64,000 nucleotides of DNA from positions 1-64,000 of the forward strand of contig CALLOA010000128.1 in assembly GCA_938005265.1 (NCBI GenBank), in the 5' to 3' direction. Both the position numbers and the translations under genes were made by a program. Under the pieces are notes generated by a model. It made no database searches and was not told the origin of the DNA. It worked only from the letters and a program-made list of their open reading frames with translations. Positions within the stretch are counted from its first letter, which is position 1. The number at the start of each line of letters is the position of its first letter. Shown piece by piece: positions 34,555-43,285 of this stretch. The stretch is from an uncultured Granulosicoccaceae bacterium. GTDB lineage: Bacteria; Pseudomonadota; Gammaproteobacteria; Granulosicoccales; Granulosicoccaceae.

Positions 34555-35345
34555 TATTGGCGAGCCTCCGCGATATAACCACGCAGTTCCTGAACAATGT
34601 CAGCAAACTCCGGTGTGTAGGTAACATCCAGTTCCCTGGGTTTCGGAATATCGACCAGCCGTGTTTCAATAATTCGACCCGGGCGGGCACTCATAACAAA
34701 TATCTTGTCAGCAAGAAAAACTGCTTCGCGAAGATCATGGGTCACCAGAACAACCGTGACGCCCTGCTCCGCATGCAGATCGCGGATTACACACCACAAT
34801 TCCTCGCGGGTAAATGCATCCAATGCGCCAAATGGTTCATCAAGCATGAGTAAATCCGGCTTGTGGATGAGGGCACGGCAAAGTGAAGCGCGTTGCTGCA
34901 TTCCACCTGACAACTGCCAGGGATATTTATCACCCGCCCCTTCAAGTCCCACAGACGCGAGCAATTCATCGGCATGCTGATGGTGAGCAGCTTTGTCACG
35001 ACGGAAGCTGCGACGATGTTTGGCTACCACTTCAAGAGGTAAAAGAACGTTATCTCGCGTTAAACGCCATGGCAGCATCACTGGATTCTGGAATGCCATG
35101 CCTGCCATGGATACCGGGCCGTTGACTTTTTGCCCGGCGACGGTGACCGAACCGCGGGTGGGGAATTGCAGGCCGGTTGCAAGCTTCATCAGAGTGGACT
35201 TGCCACAACCGGATGGGCCAACCACCGCGACAAATTCACCTTTGGCAACGGACAGATCCAGCCCTTCAACAGCAAGCGTACTTTCAACGCCCGCCTGCGC
35301 GCGATACCGTAATGAAACGTTTTCTATTTCAACGAGTGCAGTCAC
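34554..35345 (-). CDS. ABC transporter ATP-binding protein (SsuB/TauB type)
   Basis: 263 residues. It has Walker A GPSGCGKST, signature LSGGMQQRASLCRAL, Walker B LLMLDEPFGALD and the H-loop THDLREAVFLAD, the pattern of nitrate/sulfonate/taurine importers. The start is a GTG at 35345. It lies between the binding-protein gene and the permease in one minus-strand operon and energises that importer. Confidence 0.93.
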   Translation of the reverse strand: MTALVEIENVSLRYRAQAGVESTLAVEGLDLSVAKGEFVAVVGPSGCGKSTLMKLATGLQFPTRGSVTVAGQKVNGPVSMAGMAFQNPVMLPWRLTRDNVLLPLEVVAKHRRSFRRDKAAHHQHADELLASVGLEGAGDKYPWQLSGGMQQRASLCRALIHKPDLLMLDEPFGALDAFTREELWCVIRDLHAEQGVTVVLVTHDLREAVFLADKIFVMSARPGRIIETRLVDIPKPRELDVTYTPEFADIVQELRGYIAEARQ

Positions 35346-35493
35346 TGGATATTATTTCTTGGGCCGTGGATATGGGGAAAACGGCACAAGGGGCCAGGCT
35401 ATTATAGCCGGCCTCTTGCGGATCTTTCAGCTCGGAATCTTATGCATACACTTGCACCAGAAAGACCTGAGCTCTGGTAGCCCGCTCAGGCTA

Positions 35494-35529
35494 TTCTGAC
35501 CACGCTGGCTGGAACCAGCGCAATCAGAA
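35494..35529 (-). other. Stem-loop after NMT1-type binding-protein gene
   Basis: An outer 6-bp stem (TTCTGA/TCAGAA) encloses an inner 6-bp stem (CGCTGG/CCAGCG) with a 6-nt loop. It is 52 nt after the binding-protein stop and has no T-tract. It may protect the upstream mRNA rather than end transcription. Confidence 0.55.
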
Positions 35530-35545
35530 AGAGCGAGCACTTGCG

Positions 35546-35577
35546 AATTGATATCGCCAGGTAATTGATATCGCCAG
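35546..35577. repeat. 15-nt direct repeat after binding-protein gene
   Basis: AATTGATATCGCCAG occurs at 35546-35560 and 35563-35577 (period 17), just after the stop codon at 35581. Confidence 0.93.
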
Positions 35578-35580
35578 ATA

Positions 35581-36621
35581 TTACTTGACCATACGCTCTT
35601 CTGCAGCAGGCAGAAAGCTGTCGTCAAAGATATCAGCAGCCGCAGGTCGATTCTTGAACTCATAAGTATCAGCGATCTGATCCATTGACTTTTCAAGGCG
35701 TGCCATATCGATACCGCCAATACCATTTTCTCTGACTTCGTCAGTGATAATGTTTTGTTCTAGCGCCATTTGCAATCGTTCAAGTTCCACCGGCTCGCGC
35801 GCTACATCGTTATGGTTCATCACCGCTTTAACTGCAGTCTCTGGTGAAGCAACAGTTTCCTGTACTCCCTGGACAACAGCTGCCAGAAATGACGTTACTG
35901 CATCCGGATTCTCTTCAGCGAATTTCGGATTGACGATCAACACGTTGCCATAGAGGTCAAGACCATGGTCGGCCATCAGGATAACGGAAATATCATCTTC
36001 CGGAACCGCGTTATTTTTAAGATTGATAAAGGAGCTGAAAGAAAAGCCGGTAATCGCATCAACCTTACCCTGTGCCAGCATAGGCTCACGTACAGGAAAA
36101 CCAACATTTTCGATTTTTACCGCGCTGGCATCAATGTCGTTGGCTTTTACAAAGGCTGCCCATTGAGCGTATGCACCATCAGGTGCCGGTGCACCCAGTG
36201 TCTTGCCTTCAAGGTCTTTCGGGCCGTTTACACCCAGACTTTTACGGCCAACGATTGCAAACGGCGGTTTGTTATAAATAACAAAAACTGCTTTCACTTC
36301 CAGATCAGGGTTCTGGTCGCGAAATTTAATCAGTGAGTTGATATCAGCAGCACCCATATCATAGGTGCCTGAAGCTACCCGGGGAATGGCTTCAAGTGAG
36401 CCCTTGCCGGTATCCATAGTCACGTCAAGTCCTTGCTCCTTGAAATAACCGCTATCAAGGGCATGCAACAAAGGAGCTGCCGGCCCTTCCCATTTCCAGT
36501 CATTGGAAAATTTGATGGACGTTTCGGCGCTAGCCACGCCGGCTGCTGCCAGCATTGCTGCGGCCATGGCTGCCAGATTTATGGCTTTTCTGATTTTATT
36601 GGGAATAACTTGTGGTTTCAT
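35581..36621 (-). CDS. NMT1/THI5-like ABC substrate-binding protein
   Basis: 346 residues. A signal peptide ends near AGVASA (about residue 32). The mature protein opens with TSIKFSNDWKWEGPAAPLLHALDSGYFKEQGLDV, the usual SsuA/TauA/NMT1 start, and has the GKTLGAPAPDGAY hinge segment. It binds a small ligand in the periplasm for the permease/ATPase pair encoded downstream. The family covers sulfonates, taurine, nitriles and pyrimidine precursors of thiamine; no TPP riboswitch is seen upstream, so thiamine precursor import is not favoured. Confidence 0.88.
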   Translation of the reverse strand: MKPQVIPNKIRKAINLAAMAAAMLAAAGVASAETSIKFSNDWKWEGPAAPLLHALDSGYFKEQGLDVTMDTGKGSLEAIPRVASGTYDMGAADINSLIKFRDQNPDLEVKAVFVIYNKPPFAIVGRKSLGVNGPKDLEGKTLGAPAPDGAYAQWAAFVKANDIDASAVKIENVGFPVREPMLAQGKVDAITGFSFSSFINLKNNAVPEDDISVILMADHGLDLYGNVLIVNPKFAEENPDAVTSFLAAVVQGVQETVASPETAVKAVMNHNDVAREPVELERLQMALEQNIITDEVRENGIGGIDMARLEKSMDQIADTYEFKNRPAAADIFDDSFLPAAEERMVK

Positions 36622-36957
36622 GTTCTCGGCCCCCGAGTGTCAATTCGATGTTTCTTAAGTCTGCCGCAAATATACCATTGTGAAGCCTCGTTTATAAGAC
36701 GAAGGCAATCAGGCCCCCGCAGTTCTTCAAATTTTGCGACCGTGTCGCCGCCAGAGCGACAAATTGCCAGCGATTTGAGCCAGATCAGATAAATGTCGAG
36801 TGCACTGCGTGCACCGGCACGAGGGCGCAAAGCCGCAATACTACCGCCTGCCTTTCGCGGCCGGGACTGTCAGGCAGAATGTATACGCCACAGCTACAGT
36901 TAAACAGGCAACAGGGCTGTGCTACCATCAAAAACCAGATAAAGGGAGATTTTAAAT
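36622..36957. other. Divergent intergenic region, binding-protein gene / M20D gene
   Basis: 336 nt between divergent genes. The M20D gene has GGGAG nine nt before its ATG. No operator, riboswitch or terminator could be recognised. Confidence 0.5.
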
Positions 36958-38118
36958 ATGGGAATAATTAGTGAAATTGATGCGTTTACCGACGATATCG
37001 TCAAGTGGCGCAGGGATTTCCATGCGCACCCAGAGCTGGGTATGGAAGAGCAACGGACCTCCGGCATTGTTGCTGATCTTTTAACCGAATGGGGTATCGA
37101 AACCCATCGGGGAATCGGTAAAACCGGCGTTGTCGGCATTATCGATGGAAAAGGTGCGGGACGCAGCATCGGTCTACGTGCGGATATGGATGCCTTGCCG
37201 ATAGAAGAGAAAACCAACCTGCCCTATGCATCGAAGAATCCGGGAGTCATGCATGCTTGCGGGCATGATGCTCATACGGCGATGTTACTGGGAGCTGCAC
37301 GCTACCTGGCGTCGACGCGCAATTTCAATGGCCGCGTTGTACTGATTTTTCAGCCTGCCGAAGAAGGACTGGGTGGCGCTAGAGCCATGCTGAAAGACGG
37401 GTTATTCGAACGTTTTCCCTGCGATGAAATCTACGGCATGCACAACAACCCGACAGGCGAGTCCGGCAAGGTTGGGGTAAGGCCGGGTATGGCAATGGCA
37501 GGGGCGGATTTTTTTGATATCCACATACGTGCATCCGGGTCTCATGCAGGAACACCGCACCAATCAATTGACCCGATAGTCATCGCTTCATCATTGGTGC
37601 AGCAGTTACAGTCCATTGTCAGCCGCAATGTACCACCAACAGAACCTTTGGTTTTGTCAGTCACGCAAATTCATGCAGGTGCTGCATACAACGTGATACC
37701 TTCGGATTGCACCCTGTGCGGCACCATGCGATTTTTCAACCAGGAACTTGCCACGACAGTACGCCAGCGCATCCAATCATTGTGCGATGGCATTGCAAAA
37801 GGTTATGGCATTGAAGTGGAATTCGACAATCGTGAAATATTCGAGGTGCTGGTGAACGACGACGCACTCGCTACCGAGATGACGAACATCGCTGCCGATG
37901 TCGTTGGCAAAGAGAACATCAATGAAACGGAACGGTTGCGCACAGGTTCTGAAGACTTTGCTGATATGCTGAAAGTGGTTCCCGGAGCCTATTGTACAGT
38001 CAGTCATGAAGGTGAGCTGCCATTGCATAACGATGGCTTTTTTCTGGGTGAGGAAATCCTGCCAATCGGCGCATCTATCTATGCACGCGTGGCAGAAGCC
38101 CGCACAAGTGCCGGATAG
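36958..38118 (+). CDS. M20D-family amidohydrolase (hippurate hydrolase/IAA-amino acid hydrolase type)
   Basis: 386 residues, normal for the family. The opening WRRDFHAHPELGMEE and the metal ligands in HACGHDAH, QPAEE, MHNNP and the final LHNDGF are all present. A dimerisation domain sits in the middle (FDIHIRASGSHAGTPH). M20D enzymes remove acyl groups from N-acyl amino acids in the cytoplasm. The M20A-type gene follows 74 nt later on the same strand, and a Dpp-type peptide importer faces both, which suggests a role in using imported acylated amino acids or peptides. Confidence 0.92.
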   Translation: MGIISEIDAFTDDIVKWRRDFHAHPELGMEEQRTSGIVADLLTEWGIETHRGIGKTGVVGIIDGKGAGRSIGLRADMDALPIEEKTNLPYASKNPGVMHACGHDAHTAMLLGAARYLASTRNFNGRVVLIFQPAEEGLGGARAMLKDGLFERFPCDEIYGMHNNPTGESGKVGVRPGMAMAGADFFDIHIRASGSHAGTPHQSIDPIVIASSLVQQLQSIVSRNVPPTEPLVLSVTQIHAGAAYNVIPSDCTLCGTMRFFNQELATTVRQRIQSLCDGIAKGYGIEVEFDNREIFEVLVNDDALATEMTNIAADVVGKENINETERLRTGSEDFADMLKVVPGAYCTVSHEGELPLHNDGFFLGEEILPIGASIYARVAEARTSAG

Positions 38119-38145
38119 CTTCTCATCGCTGGTTTAGCTGTCAAA

Positions 38146-38169
38146 AGTAGTTGGGATAGTAGTTGGGAT
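38146..38169. repeat. Perfect 12-nt tandem duplication between the two M20 genes
   Basis: AGTAGTTGGGAT occurs at 38146-38157 and 38158-38169. It lies between the M20D stop and the M20A start. Confidence 0.93.
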
Positions 38170-38192
38170 CATTAGCGGGTACGAGTATCACA

Positions 38193-39347
38193 ATGAAATA
38201 CACAGAGCTTCCGTTCAACGAAGAGACCATGCTTGCCGGGCTTGAACCCTGGATTCGTTGTGAAAGTCCGACCTATGATGCTGCAGCCGTTAATCGCATG
38301 ATGGATCTGGCAATCCAACCGCTGGTAGAGCTGGGCGCCAGCATCGAGCGTATTCCGGGCCAACAAGGTCTGGGAGACTCGGTCAGAGCATGCTTACCGC
38401 ACCCACAGAAGGGCCAACCCGGCATTCTGATAGCCGGGCATATGGATACCGTGCATCCTCTTGGTACATTGCAGCAATTACCCTTTCGTCGGGAAGGTAA
38501 CAAGGCCTGGGGCCCCGGCATACAGGACATGAAAAGCGGCAACTACCTGGCGCTTGAAGCACTGCGGCAATTAAAAGCCGCAGGTATTGAGACACCCCTG
38601 CCCGTTACCATACTTTTCACGCCGGACGAAGAAATCGGCACCCCGGTGGCACGCGGACTGGTTGAGGCCACTGCAGCGCAAAATCGCTTCGTGCTGGTGC
38701 CGGAACCGGCAACGCGTGACGGAGGCGTTACCTGGGGTCGCTACGCGATTGCACGCTACAACCTCGAAACCCGTGGAGTTCCCGTGCATGCCGGTGTTGA
38801 CCCGCGACTTGGGCAATCCGCGGTAAAAGCGATGGCCAGAAAACTGATCGAAATTGAAGATATGTCCGGCGATGACTGCACTTTTTCGGTCAGCGTTATC
38901 TCGGGTGGTCAATGGGTAAACTGTGTCGCCTCTTCCTGCACAGCTCAAGCACTATCGATGGCTAAAAGGCAGGAGGATCTTGATTCAGGAGTTTCCAAAA
39001 TGCTTGCGCTGAATTCAACTAACGATGCGGTTAATGAACCCTCTACAGTGACATTCCATGTTGAACGTGGCGTAACTCGGCCCGTGTGGGAACCGAATGC
39101 TGCTTGTAAAGCACTGTTCGAACACGCAAGAATTCTGGCAAAAGATCTTGGACTGACAATCGAACCCAATATGTCAGGAGGCGGCTCCGATGGCAATTTT
39201 ACCGGAGCAATGGGTATTGCAACACTGGATTCTCTGGGTGCTGTAGGTGAAGGCCTGCATACACTCAACGAGCACATCGAGATTGACAGCCTGGTCAGTC
39301 GCGGCAAACTGATGGCCGGATTGTTGACAACCCTTGGCAGGGACTAG
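38193..39347 (+). CDS. M20-family metallopeptidase (glutamate carboxypeptidase type)
   Basis: About 384 residues from the ATG at 38193. A TTG at 38163 would extend it by 10 residues but overlaps a short tandem repeat and is less likely. Metal and catalytic residues are visible: AGHMDTVHP, GPGIQDMKSG, FTPDEEIG, VPEPA and LNEHIEI. The pattern matches carboxypeptidase G2-like enzymes that free a C-terminal glutamate or similar residue. No signal peptide is seen, so it should act on imported substrate in the cytoplasm. Confidence 0.88.
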   Translation: MKYTELPFNEETMLAGLEPWIRCESPTYDAAAVNRMMDLAIQPLVELGASIERIPGQQGLGDSVRACLPHPQKGQPGILIAGHMDTVHPLGTLQQLPFRREGNKAWGPGIQDMKSGNYLALEALRQLKAAGIETPLPVTILFTPDEEIGTPVARGLVEATAAQNRFVLVPEPATRDGGVTWGRYAIARYNLETRGVPVHAGVDPRLGQSAVKAMARKLIEIEDMSGDDCTFSVSVISGGQWVNCVASSCTAQALSMAKRQEDLDSGVSKMLALNSTNDAVNEPSTVTFHVERGVTRPVWEPNAACKALFEHARILAKDLGLTIEPNMSGGGSDGNFTGAMGIATLDSLGAVGEGLHTLNEHIEIDSLVSRGKLMAGLLTTLGRD

Positions 39348-39413
39348 GCTTATTTTTAAAAATCAGTTTTAAAACTCAGGTTGCTTAAGTTTCAGGGCTT
39401 AGCTATCAGCGAC

Positions 39414-41036
39414 TCAACTATCTGAGCGTGCAAAAGCAAAATCCCGCCCTGGGGCCGCATCGAATAGCGCGCGTGTATATTCATGTTGCGGGTTATTAAA
39501 CACATCACGAGTCGGCCCGTACTCAACCACCTGCCCTTTCGACATCACCGCAACGACATCACAAATTTGTGCTGCCACCCGGAGATCGTGGGTAATAAAC
39601 AGCATTGCGAGCTGCATGCGGTCACGTATCTGTTCCAGTAACTGCAGCACCTGAGCCTGTACTGAAACATCCAGTGCTGACACAGCCTCGTCGGCCACCA
39701 ACAGTTCAGGCCGCATTGCCAGAGCACGGGCGATACAGATTCGCTGGCGCTGACCACCCGAGAACTGGTGCGGGTACCGATCCAGCCCTTCCGGATCGAG
39801 TTGAACCAGTTGCATCAACTCTTGTGCATGTGCCCAGGCATCCGCTTTACTCTCTCCGTAGTTCAACGGCCCTTCAATTATCGACTGGCCAACGGTGCGG
39901 CGCGGATTCAGTGAACGGTAAGGGTCCTGGAAAACGATTTGTACTTTTTGTCGCAAAGCATGTAAATCACGTTTTGGCATTTTTGCAATGTCATCCCCGG
40001 CTAACCAGATACGGCCATCGCTGGATTGAATTAGCCAGGTGATACAGCGTGCGACGGTTGACTTGCCAGAACCTGATTCTCCTACAATACCTAGCGTTTC
40101 ACCTTTTCTGACTTCAATCGATACATCGCGGGCTGCATCCACTACCTGCTTGCCTCCACCGAAGCTGAAACTTTTGTATTGCTTATCCAGCGCTTCGGTT
40201 TTCAACACTACAGGTGCGTCTTCAGGTATTGCGGCGCGTACCGGCGGTTCATGTACCGGTACTGATGCAATTAACATTTTGGTGTAGGGATGTGTCGGTG
40301 CGGATAACACCTGCTGCGTGGTTCCAAGCTCCACCAACTCCCCTTGTTTCAGTACCGCTACGCGATCCGCTAATTCTGCAACTACCCCGAAATCATGCGT
40401 AATAAACAGCACACCGGTATTTCGTTCGGATTGCAGTTCACGAATCAGGTGAAGGATTTGTGCCTGTGTGGTTACATCAAGTGCCGTGGTTGGCTCATCA
40501 GCAATCAACAGCACGGGCTCCAGTATCAGTGCCATCGCAATCATAATGCGTTGGCGCTGCCCGCCCGAGAGCTGGTGTGGATAGGAGTTGTACATGCGTT
40601 CCGGATCGGGAAGGTGCACTTGCTCTATCATGTCAATAACACGTTGCCGCCGTTCGCCCGCACCGAGATCCGTGTGCTCCTGCAAGACCTCATCGATCTG
40701 GTCACCGCAACGCATCACCGGATTAAGCGCAGTCATCGGTTCCTGAAAAATCATTCCCATGCGCGTGCAACGCAACTCGCGTAGACGCGTTTCATCAGCC
40801 CGGGTCAGATCTTCGTTTTCCAGCTGAATTGTGCCGTTGGCAATTGTCAGGGCTTTTGCCAGTAATCCCATGACGGAAAACGCGATGACGGATTTGCCCG
40901 ATCCTGACTCACCAACCAGACAGACTACTTCACCAGGGGCCACGTCAAAGCTGACGTCATGTACCGCGTGTTGCCTGTCTGCATTGCGCGGCAGGTCTAT
41001 GGTGAGGTTACTGACTGACAATACCGGTGCAGACAA
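39414..41036 (-). CDS. Dpp-type ABC ATPase, two nucleotide-binding domains fused
   Basis: 540 residues with two complete ATPase modules. Walker A is [13 protein letters not shown] in the first and [13 protein letters not shown] in the second; signatures are [12 protein letters not shown] and [12 protein letters not shown]. This corresponds to DppD and DppF joined in one chain, as in GsiA or YejF. The start is TTG at 41036, eight nt after GAGGGAG and two nt after the upstream permease stop. It powers the peptide importer encoded by the three upstream genes. Confidence 0.94.
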   Translation of the reverse strand: MSAPVLSVSNLTIDLPRNADRQHAVHDVSFDVAPGEVVCLVGESGSGKSVIAFSVMGLLAKALTIANGTIQLENEDLTRADETRLRELRCTRMGMIFQEPMTALNPVMRCGDQIDEVLQEHTDLGAGERRQRVIDMIEQVHLPDPERMYNSYPHQLSGGQRQRIMIAMALILEPVLLIADEPTTALDVTTQAQILHLIRELQSERNTGVLFITHDFGVVAELADRVAVLKQGELVELGTTQQVLSAPTHPYTKMLIASVPVHEPPVRAAIPEDAPVVLKTEALDKQYKSFSFGGGKQVVDAARDVSIEVRKGETLGIVGESGSGKSTVARCITWLIQSSDGRIWLAGDDIAKMPKRDLHALRQKVQIVFQDPYRSLNPRRTVGQSIIEGPLNYGESKADAWAHAQELMQLVQLDPEGLDRYPHQFSGGQRQRICIARALAMRPELLVADEAVSALDVSVQAQVLQLLEQIRDRMQLAMLFITHDLRVAAQICDVVAVMSKGQVVEYGPTRDVFNNPQHEYTRALFDAAPGRDFAFARSDS

Positions 41037-41038
41037 AA

Positions 41039-42013
41039 TCAGAACTCCCTCGACATGCGCGGATCAATAGTGTCACGTAAGCCATCACCCAACATATTGA
41101 TGGCAAGCACAGTCAATGTCAGGAAAATACCCGGGTAAAAAATACTGTGCGGGTAAATCTGGAACAGATCTCGCCCCTGCGCCATGATATTTCCCCATGT
41201 TGGAATTTCCGGAGGCACACCGACACCCAGAAAACTCAGGATAGCTTCGAGTAATATGGCCGAGCCGCAGATAAACGTGCCTTGCACAATGAGTGGCGCA
41301 ATAGTATTTGGCAGCACATGACGATATAGAATTTTCGGTGTTGGTGTACCTACCGATATCGCAGCCTCAACATACGGCTCCTCTCGTATCGACAAGACAA
41401 TGGAGCGGACCAGTCGCACAACTCTGGGTATTTCCGGGATTACAATTGCCATAATCACGGTAAAAAGACTGGCACCCGACAATGACACCAGTGCGATTGC
41501 CAGCAGGATCGCAGGTATAGCCATCAAGCCGTCCATAAACCGCATGACAATGGCATCCAGCAATCGGAAATACCCCGCCAGCAAACCGATCAACAGGCCA
41601 ATGCTGACAGCGATAAAGGCAACACACAATCCCACCATCAACGATACCCGGGCACCATAAATCACACGTGCGAATACATCGCGACCCAGTTTGTCAGTTC
41701 CCATAACAGCTTTGACTTCGTACTTGCTACCTTCTTCATCCTTGTGCACCGTCATGAAGCCTGGTGGTTTGTTACGATTGCGCGGACTGATATCAGTCGG
41801 GTCAAGAGATGTCAAAAACGGGGCTGCCGGTACCAGACCAACGATCAGGGTCAACAAAAGGCCGCCGATAATCACGCTGGGGTGACGCAGCAGACGTGAC
41901 CAGACCGAGGGTTGCTCACGTACCTCAATCGCTTCCGCTGATTCAGCAGAGATCACCGCAGTATCAGCAGCAGTCTGTTGTTGCGAAGATTCGTCAGGAA
42001 ATTGATCAGTCAT
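41039..42013 (-). CDS. Dipeptide/oligopeptide ABC permease (DppC type)
   Basis: 324 residues. A charged cytoplasmic N-terminus precedes the DppC-type first helix and the GTDKLGRDVFARVIYGARVS motif. The EAA loop (EEPYVEAAISVGTPTPKILY) and the ending LGDGLRDTIDPRM are standard. It pairs with the DppB-type permease. The gene lies 23 nt after that gene and 2 nt before the ATPase start. Confidence 0.94.
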   Translation of the reverse strand: MTDQFPDESSQQQTAADTAVISAESAEAIEVREQPSVWSRLLRHPSVIIGGLLLTLIVGLVPAAPFLTSLDPTDISPRNRNKPPGFMTVHKDEEGSKYEVKAVMGTDKLGRDVFARVIYGARVSLMVGLCVAFIAVSIGLLIGLLAGYFRLLDAIVMRFMDGLMAIPAILLAIALVSLSGASLFTVIMAIVIPEIPRVVRLVRSIVLSIREEPYVEAAISVGTPTPKILYRHVLPNTIAPLIVQGTFICGSAILLEAILSFLGVGVPPEIPTWGNIMAQGRDLFQIYPHSIFYPGIFLTLTVLAINMLGDGLRDTIDPRMSREF

Positions 42014-42036
42014 TGCGTCAGAGCGTTGGCTGCAGG

Positions 42037-42978
42037 CTAGTATCGAATGCGAGGATCAAGCAATGTGTAAATCACATCAATTAAAAGATTGATCACCACA
42101 TAGACAACGGAAAACAAAATGATCAATGCTTGCACGGTCGGATAATCACGCCCCTGAATCGCATCCAGCGTCAACAGGCCAAGACCGGGAATAACAAAGA
42201 CACTTTCAGTGACAACCACACCACTAATGAGTATCGCTATCGCGATACCGATAATCGTCACAATTGGCACCGCAGCATTGCGCAAGGCATGTTTTAGCAG
42301 GACTTTCATTTGCGGCAGGCCCTTGGCTCGTGCGGTACGAATGTAGTCTTCGCTCAGTACCTCCAACACCGAGGTACGCGTCATGCGTGCGATCAAGGCA
42401 ATAAAGATAACCGACAGAGCTGTCGATGGCAGTACCAGACGATAGGCCCAACCGCCGATTCCATCAGCAATATGCTGGTATCCCTGCACTGGAAACCAAT
42501 CAAGTTTGACCGAGAGAAAATAAATCAGGATGTAGCCGATTACAAACACAGGTACCGAAAAACCGACGACCGAAAAACCCATGACCAATCTGTCTATCCA
42601 GGTACCTTGCTTGTAAGCTGCTAAAGTACCCAGAGGCACAGCCACCAGACAGGCAAGTACAATGGTGAAGAGTGCCAGTGACAGCGTAGGCTCAATGCCA
42701 TCAGCGATCATGCTGATAACGGGGCGCTTGTAATAGAACGACTCGCCAAAATCACCCTTTAACAGATTACGCACATAGATGGCGAATTGCACCGGCAACG
42801 GTTCTTCAAGACCGAGCTCGATCCGCAGTTCTGCAATGTCTTCCGAGGTTGCCGCATCGCCGGCAATATTGGCCGCCGGGTCACCAGGAGTCAGCCGCAG
42901 CATTAAAAAAACTACGACCAGCACAACCAGTAGTACCGGTATAACGGCAAGAATACGTTTAAACAGGTAAGTCCACAT
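42037..42978 (-). CDS. Dipeptide/oligopeptide ABC permease (DppB type)
   Basis: 313 residues. The first helix and MLRLTPGDPA, the GDFGESF motif, the EAA loop (LSEDYIRTARAKGLPQMKVL) and the terminal YTLLDPRIRY are typical of DppB/OppB. It forms half of the peptide channel. A 307-nt gap with repeats and a strong stem-loop separates it from the binding-protein gene. Confidence 0.94.
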   Translation of the reverse strand: MWTYLFKRILAVIPVLLVVLVVVFLMLRLTPGDPAANIAGDAATSEDIAELRIELGLEEPLPVQFAIYVRNLLKGDFGESFYYKRPVISMIADGIEPTLSLALFTIVLACLVAVPLGTLAAYKQGTWIDRLVMGFSVVGFSVPVFVIGYILIYFLSVKLDWFPVQGYQHIADGIGGWAYRLVLPSTALSVIFIALIARMTRTSVLEVLSEDYIRTARAKGLPQMKVLLKHALRNAAVPIVTIIGIAIAILISGVVVTESVFVIPGLGLLTLDAIQGRDYPTVQALIILFSVVYVVINLLIDVIYTLLDPRIRY

Positions 42979-43150
42979 TTGTCAGATGAAAAGCGGTTTG
43001 ACTGGACAAATTATCGCCAACTCGACAGTTTTATAAAAACCGTAGCTTTGACAGATACCGTATTGGGAAATATGTTTTGCGTATAGCTTCAGGAATAAAT
43101 TTTCATTGATGAGCAGGACTAGTCAACTTATAACCAGCACTATCAATATC

Positions 43151-43185
43151 CGTTAACTCAATAAGCGTTAACTCAATAAGCGTTA
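43151..43185. repeat. 15-nt tandem duplication in Dpp-type operon gap
   Basis: CGTTAACTCAATAAG occurs at 43151-43165 and 43166-43180, with a third partial copy (CGTTA) to 43185. Confidence 0.95.
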
Positions 43186-43209
43186 GCAGCTTCACTGGTG
43201 GCTGGATAG

Positions 43210-43237
43210 TAGAGCCACCAATATAGAGCCACCAATA
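43210..43237. repeat. 14-nt tandem duplication in Dpp-type operon gap
   Basis: TAGAGCCACCAATA occurs perfectly at 43210-43223 and 43224-43237. Confidence 0.95.
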
Positions 43238-43244
43238 AATTTGA

Positions 43245-43271
43245 CTTGCCAGGCAGTAGCTGCCTGGCAAG
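43245..43271 (-). other. Perfect 12-bp stem-loop after Dpp-type binding-protein gene
   Basis: CTTGCCAGGCAG and its exact complement flank a 3-nt loop, 14 nt after the binding-protein stop. The following minus-strand bases (TCAAATTTATT) are T-rich but broken. It likely stabilises the binding-protein mRNA or stops part of the transcripts before the permease genes. Confidence 0.75.
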
Positions 43272-43285
43272 AGATCAGCGACAGT

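Larger units (their letters stand above)
42979..43285 (-). other. 307-nt intercistronic region in the Dpp-type operon
   Basis: No gene. It holds two tandem repeats, at 43151-43185 and 43210-43237, and a perfect 12-bp stem-loop at 43245-43271. The rest is AT-rich. Confidence 0.6.

Noticed and set aside
36622-36957. TPP riboswitch expected for an NMT1/THI5-like importer
   Set aside because: The conserved THI-box elements are not present on the minus strand.
39348-39413. AT-rich palindromes between M20 and Dpp-type ATPase genes as a terminator
   Set aside because: TTTTTAAAAA and GTTTTAAAAC have no GC stem, so they are too weak to call.
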